This document shows, in pieces, positions 25,617-35,393 of a stretch of DNA of 64,000 bases (position 1 is its first letter; each line of letters starts with the position of its first letter). This DNA comes from Pseudomonas sp. MWU13-2100 (GTDB taxonomy: Bacteria > Pseudomonadota > Gammaproteobacteria > Pseudomonadales > Pseudomonadaceae): assembly GCF_023242365.1 (NCBI RefSeq), contig NZ_JALLIX010000006.1:62001-126000 (forward strand), read 5' to 3'. The notes under the pieces were generated by a model. That model was not told where the DNA came from, ran no database searches, and saw only the letters and a list, made by a program, of their open reading frames with translations. The translations under genes and the position numbers were made by a program.

Positions 25617-28600
25617 TCAAGGAAAGTCGCGGCGTTTCGGCCTGGTGCATCGACCATCCGGTAGCGACCATCCTACTGACCTTCGCCCTGGTGCTGCTCG
25701 GGGCGATCGCCTTCCCGCGCCTGCCCCTGGCGCCGCTGCCGGAAGCCGAGTTCCCGACCATCCAGGTCTCCGCCCAGCTCCCCGGCGCCAGCCCGCAAAC
25801 CATGGCGTCTTCGGTTGCCACGCCACTGGAGGTGCAATTCAGCGCCATCCCCGGCATGACCCAGATGACTTCCAGCAGCGCCCTGGGCACCACCACCCTG
25901 ACGTTGCAGTTCACCCTCAGCAAAAGCATCGACACCGCCGCCCAGGAAGTCCAGGCGGCGATCAACACCGCCTCGGGCAAGCTGCCCAAGGACATGCCGA
26001 CCCTGCCGACCTGGCGCAAGGTCAACCCGGCCGACAGCCCGGTGCTGATCCTCAGCGTCAGCTCCAGCCAGATGCCCGGCACCGAACTCAGCGACTACGC
26101 CGAAACCCTGTTGGCCCGTCAACTCAGCCAGATCGACGGCGTCGGCCAGATCAACATCACCGGCCAGCAGCGCCCGGCCATCCGGGTCCAGGTCTCGGCG
26201 GACAAGCTGGCGGCCATCGGCCTGACCCTGGCCGACGTGCGCCAGGCGATCCAGCAGACCAGCCTCAACCTGGCCAAGGGCGCGCTGTATGGCAAGTCGA
26301 GCATCTCCACCCTGTCGACCAACGACCAGTTGTTCCAGCCGGAGGAATATGACCAGTTGATCGTCTCCTACAAGAATGGCGCACCGGTCCAACTCAAGGA
26401 CGTGGCCCAGGTCATCCGTGGTTCCGAGAACGCCTACGTGCAGGCCTGGTCCGGTGACGAGCCGGGGGTCAACCTGGTGATTTCGCGTCAGCCAGGGGCC
26501 AACATCGTCGAGACCGTGGACCGTATCCAGGCCGCGCTGCCAGGACTCGAAGCCATGCTCCCGGCCTCGGTGCAGGTCAAGGTGCTGATCGACCGGACCC
26601 AGACCATCCGCGCTTCGCTGCATGAAGTGGAAATGACCTTGCTGATCGCCATCCTGCTGGTGGTGGCGGTGATGGCGCTGTTCCTGCGCCAGTTGTCGGC
26701 GACCCTGATCGTCTCCTCGGTGCTCGGAGTATCCCTGGTGGCCAGTTTCGCCCTGATGTACGTGATGGGTTTCAGCCTGAACAACCTGACCCTGGTGGCG
26801 ATCGTTATCGCCGTGGGCTTCGTGGTCGACGACGCGATTGTCGTGGTGGAAAACATCCATCGCCACCTCGAGGCCGGCGACGGCATGCGCGAAGCGGCGA
26901 TCAAGGGCGCCGGGGAGATCGGCTTTACCGTGGTTTCCATCAGTTTCTCACTGATCGCCGCGTTCATTCCGCTGCTGTTCATGGGTGGCGTGGTCGGCCG
27001 GCTGTTCAAGGAGTTCGCCCTGACCGCCACTTCGACCATCCTGATTTCGGTGGTGGTCTCGCTGACCCTGGCACCGACCCTGGCCGCGCTGTTCATGCAC
27101 GCGCCGGTGCATCACGAACACTCCAAGCCGGGCTTCGGCGAACGCTTGCTGGCCGTCTACGAGCGTGGTCTGCGCCGCGCCCTGGCGCACCAGAGAACCA
27201 TGTTCGGGCTGTTCTGCGTGACCCTGTGCCTGGCCATCGCCGGCTACGTGTTCATTCCCAAGGGTTTCTTTCCGATCCAGGACACCGGTTTTGTCCTCGG
27301 CACCACCGAGGCTGCCGCCGACGTGTCCTTCGCCGACATGGTGGCCAAGCACAAGGCCCTGGCCGAAATCGTCGCAGCCGACCCGGCGGTGCAGGCGTTC
27401 TCCCATTCGGTGGGCGTTTCCGGCAGCAACCAGACCATCGCCAACGGCCGCTTCTGGATCGCCCTCAAGCCACAGGACCAACGGGATGTGTCAGCCAGCG
27501 CATTCATCGACCGGATTCGCCCGCAACTGATGAAGATTCCCGGCATCGTGCTCTACCTGCGGGCGGGCCAGGACATCAACCTCAGTTCCGGTCCGAGCCG
27601 GGCCCAGTACCAGTACGTGGTCAAAAGCAATGACGGTGATACGCTCAACACCTGGACCCAGCGCCTGACCGAAAAACTGCGTACCTACCCGGCCTTTCGG
27701 GATCTGTCCAACGACCTGCAAACGGGCGGCAGCATTACCCATATCAACATCGACCGCCGCGCCGCCGCGCGTTTCGGCCTGACCGCCAGCGACGTCGATG
27801 AAGCCCTCTACGACGCCTTCGGCCAGCGGCAGATCAACGAGTATCAGACCGAGACCAACCAATACAACGTGATCCTCGAACTGGATGCCGCCCAGCGCGG
27901 CAAGGCCGAAAGCCTGAACTACTTCTACCTGCGCTCGCCACTGACCGGCGAGATGGTCCCGCTCTCGGCCCTGGCACGCTTCGATGCGCCCACCAGCGGC
28001 CCGTTGTCCATCGCCCACGACGGCATGTTCCCGGCCGCCAACCTGTCGTTCAACCTGACGCCCGGCGTGGCCCTGGGCGATGCGGTGCTGCAACTCAACC
28101 AGGCGAAGAACGAGATCGGCATGCCGGCCTCGGTGAACGGTTATTTCCAGGGTGCGGCCCAGGCCTTCCAGAGTTCCCTGGCGAGCCAGCCGTGGCTGAT
28201 CCTCGCGGCGCTGGTGGCGGTCTATATCATCCTCGGCGTGCTCTACGAGAGTTTCGTGCACCCGCTGACGATCATTTCCACCCTGCCCTCCGCCGGTCTC
28301 GGTGCACTGATCATGCTCTGGCTGCTGGGCAAGGACTTTTCGATCATGGCGCTGATCGGCCTGGTGCTGCTGATCGGCATCGTGAAGAAGAATGGCATCC
28401 TGATGATCGACTTCGCCCTTGAGGCCCAGCGTGGCGGGCTATCGCCGGAGGAGGCGATCTACAAGGCCTGCATCACCCGATTCCGGCCGATCATCATGAC
28501 CACCCTGGCGGCCCTGCTCGGCGCCCTGCCGCTGATGCTCGGCCACGGTACCGGTGCCGAGTTGCGCCAGCCGCTCGGGATCGCCGTGGTCGGCGGTCTG

Positions 28601-28708
28601 TTGGTGAGCCAGGCGCTGACGCTATTTACCACCCCCGTCATATACTTGTGGCTTGAGCGGCTCTTCCATCGGCCAACACCGGCGCCCGCGCCGGCGATCA
28701 CTCTCTGA
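25613..28708 (+). CDS. RND multidrug efflux transporter, HAE1 type
   Basis: 1031 residues, the usual size. Proton-driven inner-membrane pump with 12 helices and two large periplasmic loops. Helix 4 carries the double Asp in GFVVDDAIVVVENIHRH, typical of hydrophobe/amphiphile exporters (AcrB, MdtB/MuxB), whereas metal pumps such as CusA lack this exact pair. The C-terminal half has LIGLVLLIGIVKKNGILMIDFAL with the conserved Lys. The closest recognisable relatives are the MdtB/MdtC/MuxB branch. No outer-membrane channel gene is in the operon, so it must borrow one such as a TolC/OprM homologue. Substrate unknown. Confidence 0.93.
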   Translation: MIKESRGVSAWCIDHPVATILLTFALVLLGAIAFPRLPLAPLPEAEFPTIQVSAQLPGASPQTMASSVATPLEVQFSAIPGMTQMTSSSALGTTTLTLQFTLSKSIDTAAQEVQAAINTASGKLPKDMPTLPTWRKVNPADSPVLILSVSSSQMPGTELSDYAETLLARQLSQIDGVGQINITGQQRPAIRVQVSADKLAAIGLTLADVRQAIQQTSLNLAKGALYGKSSISTLSTNDQLFQPEEYDQLIVSYKNGAPVQLKDVAQVIRGSENAYVQAWSGDEPGVNLVISRQPGANIVETVDRIQAALPGLEAMLPASVQVKVLIDRTQTIRASLHEVEMTLLIAILLVVAVMALFLRQLSATLIVSSVLGVSLVASFALMYVMGFSLNNLTLVAIVIAVGFVVDDAIVVVENIHRHLEAGDGMREAAIKGAGEIGFTVVSISFSLIAAFIPLLFMGGVVGRLFKEFALTATSTILISVVVSLTLAPTLAALFMHAPVHHEHSKPGFGERLLAVYERGLRRALAHQRTMFGLFCVTLCLAIAGYVFIPKGFFPIQDTGFVLGTTEAAADVSFADMVAKHKALAEIVAADPAVQAFSHSVGVSGSNQTIANGRFWIALKPQDQRDVSASAFIDRIRPQLMKIPGIVLYLRAGQDINLSSGPSRAQYQYVVKSNDGDTLNTWTQRLTEKLRTYPAFRDLSNDLQTGGSITHINIDRRAAARFGLTASDVDEALYDAFGQRQINEYQTETNQYNVILELDAAQRGKAESLNYFYLRSPLTGEMVPLSALARFDAPTSGPLSIAHDGMFPAANLSFNLTPGVALGDAVLQLNQAKNEIGMPASVNGYFQGAAQAFQSSLASQPWLILAALVAVYIILGVLYESFVHPLTIISTLPSAGLGALIMLWLLGKDFSIMALIGLVLLIGIVKKNGILMIDFALEAQRGGLSPEEAIYKACITRFRPIIMTTLAALLGALPLMLGHGTGAELRQPLGIAVVGGLLVSQALTLFTTPVIYLWLERLFHRPTPAPAPAITL

Positions 28709-28716
28709 GGCGGCCC

Positions 28717-29397
28717 ATGCGCGTTCTGATCATCGAAGACGAAGAAAAAACCGCCGACTACCTGCACCGCGGCCTGACCGAACAGGGCTACACCGTCGAC
28801 CTCGCCCACGATGGCGTCGGCGGCCTGCACCTGGCGCTGGAAAGCGACTACGCGGTGATCATCCTCGACGTGATGCTGCCGGAGCTGGATGGCTTCGGCG
28901 TGCTCAAGGCGCTGCGCGCGCGCAAGCAGACCCCGGTGATCATGCTCACCGCCCGTGAACGCGTCGAAGACCGGATTCGCGGCCTGCGCGAGGGCGCCGA
29001 CGACTACCTGGGCAAGCCCTTTTCCTTTCTCGAACTGGTGGCGCGCCTGCAGGCCCTGACTCGACGCAGCGGCGGCGGCCATGAGCCGGTGCAGATCAGC
29101 GTCGCCGACCTCTGGGTCGACCTGATCAGCCGCAAGGCCAGCCGTGCCGGCGTACGCCTGGACCTGACCGCCAAGGAGTTCTCGCTGCTCAGTGTGCTGG
29201 CCCGGCGCCAGGGCGAAATCCTCTCCAAGACCGCCATTGCCGAGATGGTCTGGGATATCAATTTCGACAGCGACGCGAACGTCGTCGAAGTCGCGATCAA
29301 GCGCCTGCGGGCCAAGCTCGACGGGCCGTTCGAACAGAAACTGCTGCACACCATTCGCGGCATGGGCTACGTACTGGAGAGTCGCGGTGCCGACTAA
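28717..29397 (+). CDS. OmpR-family response regulator (heavy-metal type, CopR/CusR-like)
   Basis: 226 residues. Receiver domain with the acidic pair EDEE (8-9), phosphorylated Asp51 (IILDVMLPELDG), Thr in MLTAR and Lys in GKPFSF. The winged helix follows (about 130-222: LDLTAKEFSLLSVLARRQGEILSKTAIAEMVW, then VVEVAIKRLRAKLD and LLHTIRGMGYVLE). The sequence is of the CusR/CopR/IrlR group. It sits 8 bases after the RND gene and overlaps the kinase by 11 bases. It probably activates the operon from the palindrome at 24339. Confidence 0.92.
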   Translation: MRVLIIEDEEKTADYLHRGLTEQGYTVDLAHDGVGGLHLALESDYAVIILDVMLPELDGFGVLKALRARKQTPVIMLTARERVEDRIRGLREGADDYLGKPFSFLELVARLQALTRRSGGGHEPVQISVADLWVDLISRKASRAGVRLDLTAKEFSLLSVLARRQGEILSKTAIAEMVWDINFDSDANVVEVAIKRLRAKLDGPFEQKLLHTIRGMGYVLESRGAD

Positions 29398-30751
29398 CAG
29401 CATCGCCCTGCGCCTGAGCGTCCTGTTCAGCGGCGTGGCGCTGCTGGTGTTCCTGCTGATCGGCTGGGCCCTGTACCAGCAAGTGGGCAAGGGCCTCGGC
29501 CTGCTGCCGGAAGCCGAACTGGAGGCGCGCTACAGCGTGCTGCTGTCGTCGCTCAACCACGACAGCACCCCGGACCACTGGGCCAAGGTCAGCGCCAAGC
29601 TCAAGCAGTTGGGCGAAGAGGACAAGCGCATTCGTTTCTGGGTGGTCAGCGATGCTGGCAACTATGAATACGGCTCCCCCGACGCGCTGATTCGCACCTT
29701 CGCCGAAGGCCCCGGGGGGATGCGCGACCTGAGCTTGCCGGGGCATGCCTACCCGTTCAAGGTGCTGGTCAATGCGTTGCCGGCCAAGGGACCGCGCCCG
29801 CCGCTGAAGTTTCTGATCGCCATCGACACGGAAACCTTCCGGCAGACCCAACATCACCTGCTGATCGCCCTGATCAGCCTGGCGATTGTCGGCATCGCCC
29901 TGGCTTCCGTGCTGGGTTACTGGGTGACGCGTATCGGCCTGAAACCCTTGATCAAGCTGTCCGAGGAGGCGCAGAAACTGGCGCCGCCACGGCTGTCCGG
30001 GCGCCTGCAGTTGTCGCCGCTGCCACCAGAGCTCAGCCAGTTCGTCAACTCCTTCAACTCGACCCTGGAACGTGTCGAGCATGCCTACTCGCGCCTGGAG
30101 TCGTTCAATGCCGACGTCGCCCATGAACTGCGCTCGCCGCTGACCAACCTGATCGGCCAGACCCAGGTGGCCCTGACCCGCGGACGCTCGGCCGAACACT
30201 ACTTCGAGGTCCTGCAATCGAACCTCGAAGAACTGGAACGCCTGCGCTCGATCATCAACGACATGCTGTTCCTGGCCAGCGCCGACCAGGGCAGCAAGGC
30301 CACCAAGCTGATCAGCACGTCGCTGGCCGGCGAGGTGGCGACCACCCTGGACTACCTGGATTTCATTCTCGAAGACGCCCAGGTCCAGGTACGGGTCAGC
30401 GGCGATGCCCAGGTACAGATCGAGATCGCCCATCTGCGCCGGGCGCTGATCAACCTGCTGAGCAACGCGGTGCAGCACACCGCGCCGGGCCTGGTGATCG
30501 TGGTGCGTATCGAACGCGAGGGCGAGCAGGTGGTAATTGCCGTGTCCAACCCAGGTGAAGCGATTGCCGCCGAGCATCTGCCACGCCTGTTCGAACGCTT
30601 CTACCGGGTCGATGCCTCACGCAGCAACAGTGGCGCCAACCACGGGCTGGGGCTGGCGATCGTCAGGGCCATCGCCCTGATGCATGGCGGCGACGTGTTC
30701 GTGCGCAGCCACGATGGGATCAATACCTTTGGCCTCTATCTTCCGGCCTGA
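29387..30751 (+). CDS. Sensor histidine kinase (heavy-metal-type, CusS/CopS-like)
   Basis: 454 residues, starting at a GTG inside the end of the response regulator gene; this start gives a complete first membrane helix (IALRLSVLFSGVALLVFLLIGWALYQ). A periplasmic sensor domain of about 130 residues and a second helix (LLIALISLAIVGIALASVLGYWV) follow, then HAMP, the H box FNADVAHELRSPLTNLIGQ, the N box LINLLSNAVQHT and the ATP lid GLGLAIVRAIALMHGG. The periplasmic loop lacks obvious His or Cys metal ligands. It should phosphorylate the regulator encoded just upstream. Confidence 0.92.
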   Translation: MPTNSIALRLSVLFSGVALLVFLLIGWALYQQVGKGLGLLPEAELEARYSVLLSSLNHDSTPDHWAKVSAKLKQLGEEDKRIRFWVVSDAGNYEYGSPDALIRTFAEGPGGMRDLSLPGHAYPFKVLVNALPAKGPRPPLKFLIAIDTETFRQTQHHLLIALISLAIVGIALASVLGYWVTRIGLKPLIKLSEEAQKLAPPRLSGRLQLSPLPPELSQFVNSFNSTLERVEHAYSRLESFNADVAHELRSPLTNLIGQTQVALTRGRSAEHYFEVLQSNLEELERLRSIINDMLFLASADQGSKATKLISTSLAGEVATTLDYLDFILEDAQVQVRVSGDAQVQIEIAHLRRALINLLSNAVQHTAPGLVIVVRIEREGEQVVIAVSNPGEAIAAEHLPRLFERFYRVDASRSNSGANHGLGLAIVRAIALMHGGDVFVRSHDGINTFGLYLPA

Positions 30752-30866
30752 ACGCACACCGCAGCGAACAGACACCTCGTGGGCTCCGGGTTGCTGGCGA
30801 TGGCGACCGGACGGGCACCGCAAGGCCCAGGATACGTGCAGACCGGAGCACTTCAATGACGCTACT

Positions 30867-30883
30867 GTTACCGATTTTGTAAC
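30867..30883. promoter_or_regulatory. Inverted repeat upstream of a small exported protein
   Basis: GTTAC-N7-GTAAC, a perfect 5-bp inverted repeat in an AT-rich patch 93 bases before the ATG of the 73-residue protein. Possibly an operator or part of a promoter; no binder is known. Confidence 0.3.
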
Positions 30884-30975
30884 GGAAATTATCCCTTCCG
30901 GCGCTTTTTCCCACCGCCCAGGACCTTTATTGTGCGCGCACCACACAGCACTTGCCCCGCAAGAAGGTCCTCAAA

Positions 30976-31197
30976 ATGTCTACCACCATGGGTATGGCCA
31001 GCGCTTTCGCCCTGTCCGCCTTGTTGTTGTCGCCTCTGGCCCTGGCCGAGGAATCCCAATCGTTCGCCGCCCGGAATGCCGCTCGCGTCGCCAGCGCCGA
31101 GCACAGCCAGGTCGAAATGAGCGCCAAGGATCAATACGGTAACCCCGGGCAACACACCTCCGTCCAGGGACAGTCCGACAGCAGCAAAGACAGCTGA
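30976..31197 (+). CDS. Small exported hypothetical protein, 73 residues
   Basis: Signal peptide (SAFALSALLLSPLALA-EES) and a hydrophilic mature part of about 48 residues rich in Ser, Gln, Ala, Asp and Lys, likely unstructured. The ATG at 30976 has GAAGG upstream. It stands 224 bases after the two-component system and has its own terminator at 31246. Family not recognised; short secreted proteins beside CusS-like kinases are seen in several operons, but a link is inference. Confidence 0.6.
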   Translation: MSTTMGMASAFALSALLLSPLALAEESQSFAARNAARVASAEHSQVEMSAKDQYGNPGQHTSVQGQSDSSKDS

Positions 31198-31245
31198 ACC
31201 ATCCCTCGACATTCATCCAGCGCTCTATCTGCGATTGAATGTTTT

Positions 31246-31272
31246 AAAGCCGCCGAAAAGGCGGCTTTTTTT
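31246..31272 (+). terminator. Terminator of the small exported protein gene
   Basis: GCCGCC-GAAAA-GGCGGC followed by seven Ts. Confidence 0.9.
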
Positions 31273-31404
31273 GTTCATTGCCCAGGCAGTAACGATGACA
31301 GGCCTGGACCTGCGCCGGCCGAGTGCAGCCATCTCCCGCCGTCATGGCAAACGGAATCGGCCCAACGCCGATCAGAACGACGTTTTTCACATGCAAAAAC
31401 CCAG

Positions 31405-31433
31405 AACGTCAGTCGCTTGAGACTGGCGTTTTT
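31405..31433 (+). terminator. Second terminator with no gene in front
   Basis: AACGTCAGTC / GACTGGCGTT stem (one G-T pair) with a GCTTGA loop and a T run. No open reading frame lies between it and the terminator at 31272, so it may end an untranslated RNA. Confidence 0.7.
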
Positions 31434-31487
31434 CTTGCGTGGGCCGTATATATGCGCCAATGAGCCTATGCGATCGAGAGTGCCACC

Positions 31488-32975
31488 ATTAACCACCACC
31501 CGGCCAAACCCGCCAATCCGCAAACCCTGCTGATATTGGGTTGCACAATCACGGTTGTTGCCATTCTCGCCATCGTGACCTTCCTGCTAGCCCGCGAGCG
31601 TGTCAATGCCGCTCAGGCCGCCGCCCGGGCAGCAAGCAATATCGTGCAACTGATCGATGCCGATGTGCTGCGGAACGTGGAACTCTACGATCAGGCCCTC
31701 AAAGGGCTGATCGAGGCCTCGCAACGCACGGACCTGGTGAACATACCGCCTCAGGTTCGCCATCTCGCACTCTTCGATCTGGCATCGAACGCGGCCCACA
31801 GAAGCGACGTGCTACTGCTTGATCGCCAAGGCGATGTCATCGCCGACTCTTTCTCGGTCATACCGAGGGTCATTAATTTATCCGACCGTGAGTACTTCCA
31901 GGCTCATGTACACAATCCGGACCCGGGACTGATGATCAGCCGCCCGTTCAAGGGCCGTCGCTCCCCCAATCTCTGGCTGATCGGTTTCAGTCGGCGCTTG
32001 TCCGCGCCAGACGGAACCTTTCTCGGGGTCGCCGCCGCCTCGATGCGCCTCAGTTACTTCGACGAATTGTTCAAGACCTTGAACGTCGGCAAGGGCAGTT
32101 CGATCAACCTGGTCAGCACCGAAGGTTTCCTCCTCGCCCAACAGCCAGCGCTGGCCGAGGAGTTGATCGGCAAGGACTTCAGCAACCGTCCCAACTTCAT
32201 CCGTATCCTGCGCGAGGGCGAAGGCAGTTTTACCAGCATCTCCAGTGTCGACGGCGCGGAGCGGCTCTATACCTTCTCCCAGGTGGGCAAGTTGCCATTG
32301 ATCGTGGTGGTAGGCCTCTCTTCCGATGAAGTCTATGGCACCTGGAAGCGCACTGCCTGGCTGATCGGCCTCGCCACGGGCATCCTTTGCCTGGGCCTGC
32401 TCTGGCTGACCTGGCTGCTCTCCCGGGAACTGCGCCTGCGCCTGCACGCCGAACAGGAACTCGCCGAACTGGCCGCGACCGACGCGCTGACCGGCCTGGC
32501 CAATCGCCGCGCACTGGATGAGGCCCTGCAGCGCGAGTGGGCCAGGGCGCAACGGGCGGACAAACCGCTGTCACTGCTGATGATCGATGCCGACCACTTC
32601 AAAGCCTTCAACGACCGCCATGGTCACCCGGCCGGTGACGAAGCCCTGCGGCGATTGGCGCGGGTGATTGGCGACAACATTCGTCGTCCCGGCGACTTGG
32701 CGGCACGTTATGGCGGCGAGGAGTTTGCCGTGGTCTTGCCGGAAACCGACGCGCAAGGGGCTTTGAACCTGGCGCAAAAGATCAGAGCGGCCATGGCCGC
32801 CCTGGCCCCCTTCAACGGTGACCGACAGGCAATCACCGTCAGCATCGGTGCCTGCACCGCATCACCATCCGGCGAAGGCACTCTGGAGCAGCTGCTGCGC
32901 AAAGCCGACCAGGCGCTGTACCAGGCCAAGCACGACGGCCGTGACCGCGTGGTGCATGCCAGCCTCGAACAATAA
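31488..32975 (+). CDS. Membrane diguanylate cyclase (Cache-type sensor plus GGDEF)
   Basis: About 495 residues from an ATT at 31488, or 479 from a TTG at 31536. Helix near the N-terminus (LLILGCTITVVAILAIVTFLL), a periplasmic Cache-like sensor (about 55-290: LLLDRQGDVIADSF, DREYFQAHVHNPDPGLMISRPF), a second helix, and a GGDEF domain with the active site RYGGEEF and the inhibitory site RPGD five residues before it. It makes c-di-GMP, which favours attachment. No ATG or GTG is in frame upstream of the helix before a stop codon. The ATT has GAGAG seven bases upstream, while the TTG has no ribosome site, so I placed the start at ATT with reservation. Confidence 0.85.
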   Translation: MNHHPAKPANPQTLLILGCTITVVAILAIVTFLLARERVNAAQAAARAASNIVQLIDADVLRNVELYDQALKGLIEASQRTDLVNIPPQVRHLALFDLASNAAHRSDVLLLDRQGDVIADSFSVIPRVINLSDREYFQAHVHNPDPGLMISRPFKGRRSPNLWLIGFSRRLSAPDGTFLGVAAASMRLSYFDELFKTLNVGKGSSINLVSTEGFLLAQQPALAEELIGKDFSNRPNFIRILREGEGSFTSISSVDGAERLYTFSQVGKLPLIVVVGLSSDEVYGTWKRTAWLIGLATGILCLGLLWLTWLLSRELRLRLHAEQELAELAATDALTGLANRRALDEALQREWARAQRADKPLSLLMIDADHFKAFNDRHGHPAGDEALRRLARVIGDNIRRPGDLAARYGGEEFAVVLPETDAQGALNLAQKIRAAMAALAPFNGDRQAITVSIGACTASPSGEGTLEQLLRKADQALYQAKHDGRDRVVHASLEQ

Positions 32976-33020
32976 CAAGCCGCCCACCTCATATGACGCT
33001 TAAGCCCTGCATTGACTATC

Positions 33021-33054
33021 CGGCCGCTTTCGCGAGCCGGCTCTGCTCCTGCAG
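33021..33054 (-). repeat. Single REP element
   Basis: On the minus strand CCTGCAGGAGCAGAGCCGGC followed by TCGCGAA, of the CCTGTAGGAGCGAGCTTGCTCGCGAA class of P. fluorescens-group REPs. It lies between the diguanylate cyclase and the lpxC terminator. Confidence 0.55.
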
Positions 33055-33067
33055 GAATGTGCCGGAC

Positions 33068-33095
33068 ATAAAAAAAGCCGCCCGGAGGCGGCTTT
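33068..33095 (-). terminator. Terminator of lpxC and the dcw cluster
   Basis: GCCGCC / GGCGGC stem with a CGGA loop; on the minus strand it is followed by seven Ts. It lies 26 bases after the lpxC stop. Confidence 0.9.
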
Positions 33096-33120
33096 CAAAT
33101 ACAACAAAAGGAGAGAGTCG

Positions 33121-34068
<948 letters not shown>

Positions 34069-34084
34069 TCAACAAAGGCTGGCG

Positions 34085-34090
34085 ATAATA
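34085..34090 (-). promoter_or_regulatory. Candidate -10 box of an lpxC promoter
   Basis: TATTAT on the minus strand, 53 bases before the lpxC ATG, preceded at a plausible distance by GTGTTC/TTCAGC as weak -35 options. Confidence 0.4.
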
Positions 34091-34144
34091 GCAGACCAGG
34101 CCTTTGCTGAACACCAATCACCCTAATACTCCTGATACATTCCA

Positions 34145-35338
34145 TCAATCGGCCTGGCGACGCAGGAAAGCCGGGATATCCAGATAGTCCAGGTCATCTT
34201 GCGGGTTCATCTTCGCGGCAGTCGCAGCACCGGCCTGGGCCTGGTTGCGCATGACGGTCGGACGGTCCAGGTCACGATAGTTCACCGACGGCAGTTCCTG
34301 ACGCGATGGCGCTTGCGTCTGGGCGGCAGCCGACTGGCTGGTTTGCAGCGTATTGTCGATGACCTTCACAGGCTTCTCGATACGCGCACCCAGGCCGGTG
34401 GCGACCACGGTCACGTGCAGTTCGTCGCGCATATCCGGATCGATAACGGTACCGACCTTGACCATGGCGTGCTCGGACGCGAAGGCTTCGATGATGCTAC
34501 CCACGTCGGAGTACTCACCCAGGGACAGGTCAGGACCGGCGGTGATGTTCACCAGGATGCCACGCGCGCCTTGCAGGTTGACGTCTTCCAGCAACGGGTT
34601 GCGGATTGCCGCCTCGGTGGCTTCACGTGCACGGTTGGGACCGCTGGCGCAACCAGTGCCCATCATCGCCATGCCCATTTCGCTCATCACGGTACGCACG
34701 TCGGCAAAGTCGACGTTGATCATGCCCGGACGCTTGATGATGTCGGAGATACCGCGAACGGCACCGGCCAGTACATCGTCAGCCTTGGCGAAAGCCGACA
34801 ACAGGCTGGCGTCTTTACCGAGGATGGTCAGCAGCTTCTCGTTGGGGATGGTGATCAACGAGTCGACACTTTCGCTCAGCGCGCGGATGCCTTCATCGGC
34901 GATCTGCATGCGCTTGCGACCTTCGAACGGGAACGGACGGGTCACCACCGCAACGGTGAGGATGCCCATTTCCTTGGCCACTTCGGCAATGATCGGGGCC
35001 GCACCGGTACCGGTACCGCCACCCATGCCGGTGGTGATGAACACCATGTTGGTGCCCTGCAGCACTTCGGCGATGCGCTCGCGATCTTCCAGCGCGGCCT
35101 GACGACCGACTTCCGGATTGGCGCCGGCACCCAGGCCCTTGGTCACGCCGGTCCCCAGTTGCAGGATAGTCCGCGCGCCAATGTTCTTCAGGGCCTGGGC
35201 ATCGGTGTTGGCGCAGATGAACTCGACGCCTTCAATGTTGCTCTTGACCATATGGTTAACGGCGTTGCCGCCGCCACCGCCTACGCCGATAACCTTGATT
35301 ACCGGACTTTGTGGGACGTTGTCTACGAGTTCGAACAT
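34145..35338 (-). CDS. ftsZ: Cell division GTPase FtsZ
   Basis: Tubulin-like GTPase that forms the Z-ring at mid-cell. 397 residues. The tubulin signature GMGGGTGTGAAP is near residue 103, the N-terminal G-loop is VGGGGGNAVNHM, and the T7 loop is VDFADVRTVMSEMG. A Gln/Ala-rich linker (about 318-380) leads to the C-terminal peptide LDYLDIPAFLRRQAD, which binds FtsA and ZipA. It lies 55 bases downstream of ftsA. Confidence 0.99.
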   Translation of the reverse strand: MFELVDNVPQSPVIKVIGVGGGGGNAVNHMVKSNIEGVEFICANTDAQALKNIGARTILQLGTGVTKGLGAGANPEVGRQAALEDRERIAEVLQGTNMVFITTGMGGGTGTGAAPIIAEVAKEMGILTVAVVTRPFPFEGRKRMQIADEGIRALSESVDSLITIPNEKLLTILGKDASLLSAFAKADDVLAGAVRGISDIIKRPGMINVDFADVRTVMSEMGMAMMGTGCASGPNRAREATEAAIRNPLLEDVNLQGARGILVNITAGPDLSLGEYSDVGSIIEAFASEHAMVKVGTVIDPDMRDELHVTVVATGLGARIEKPVKVIDNTLQTSQSAAAQTQAPSRQELPSVNYRDLDRPTVMRNQAQAGAATAAKMNPQDDLDYLDIPAFLRRQAD

Positions 35339-35393
35339 GTTCCCTCTCCTTTCATTCTCTAGTTTTTTCGCCTACTTCTACTGCTTTGAAACT

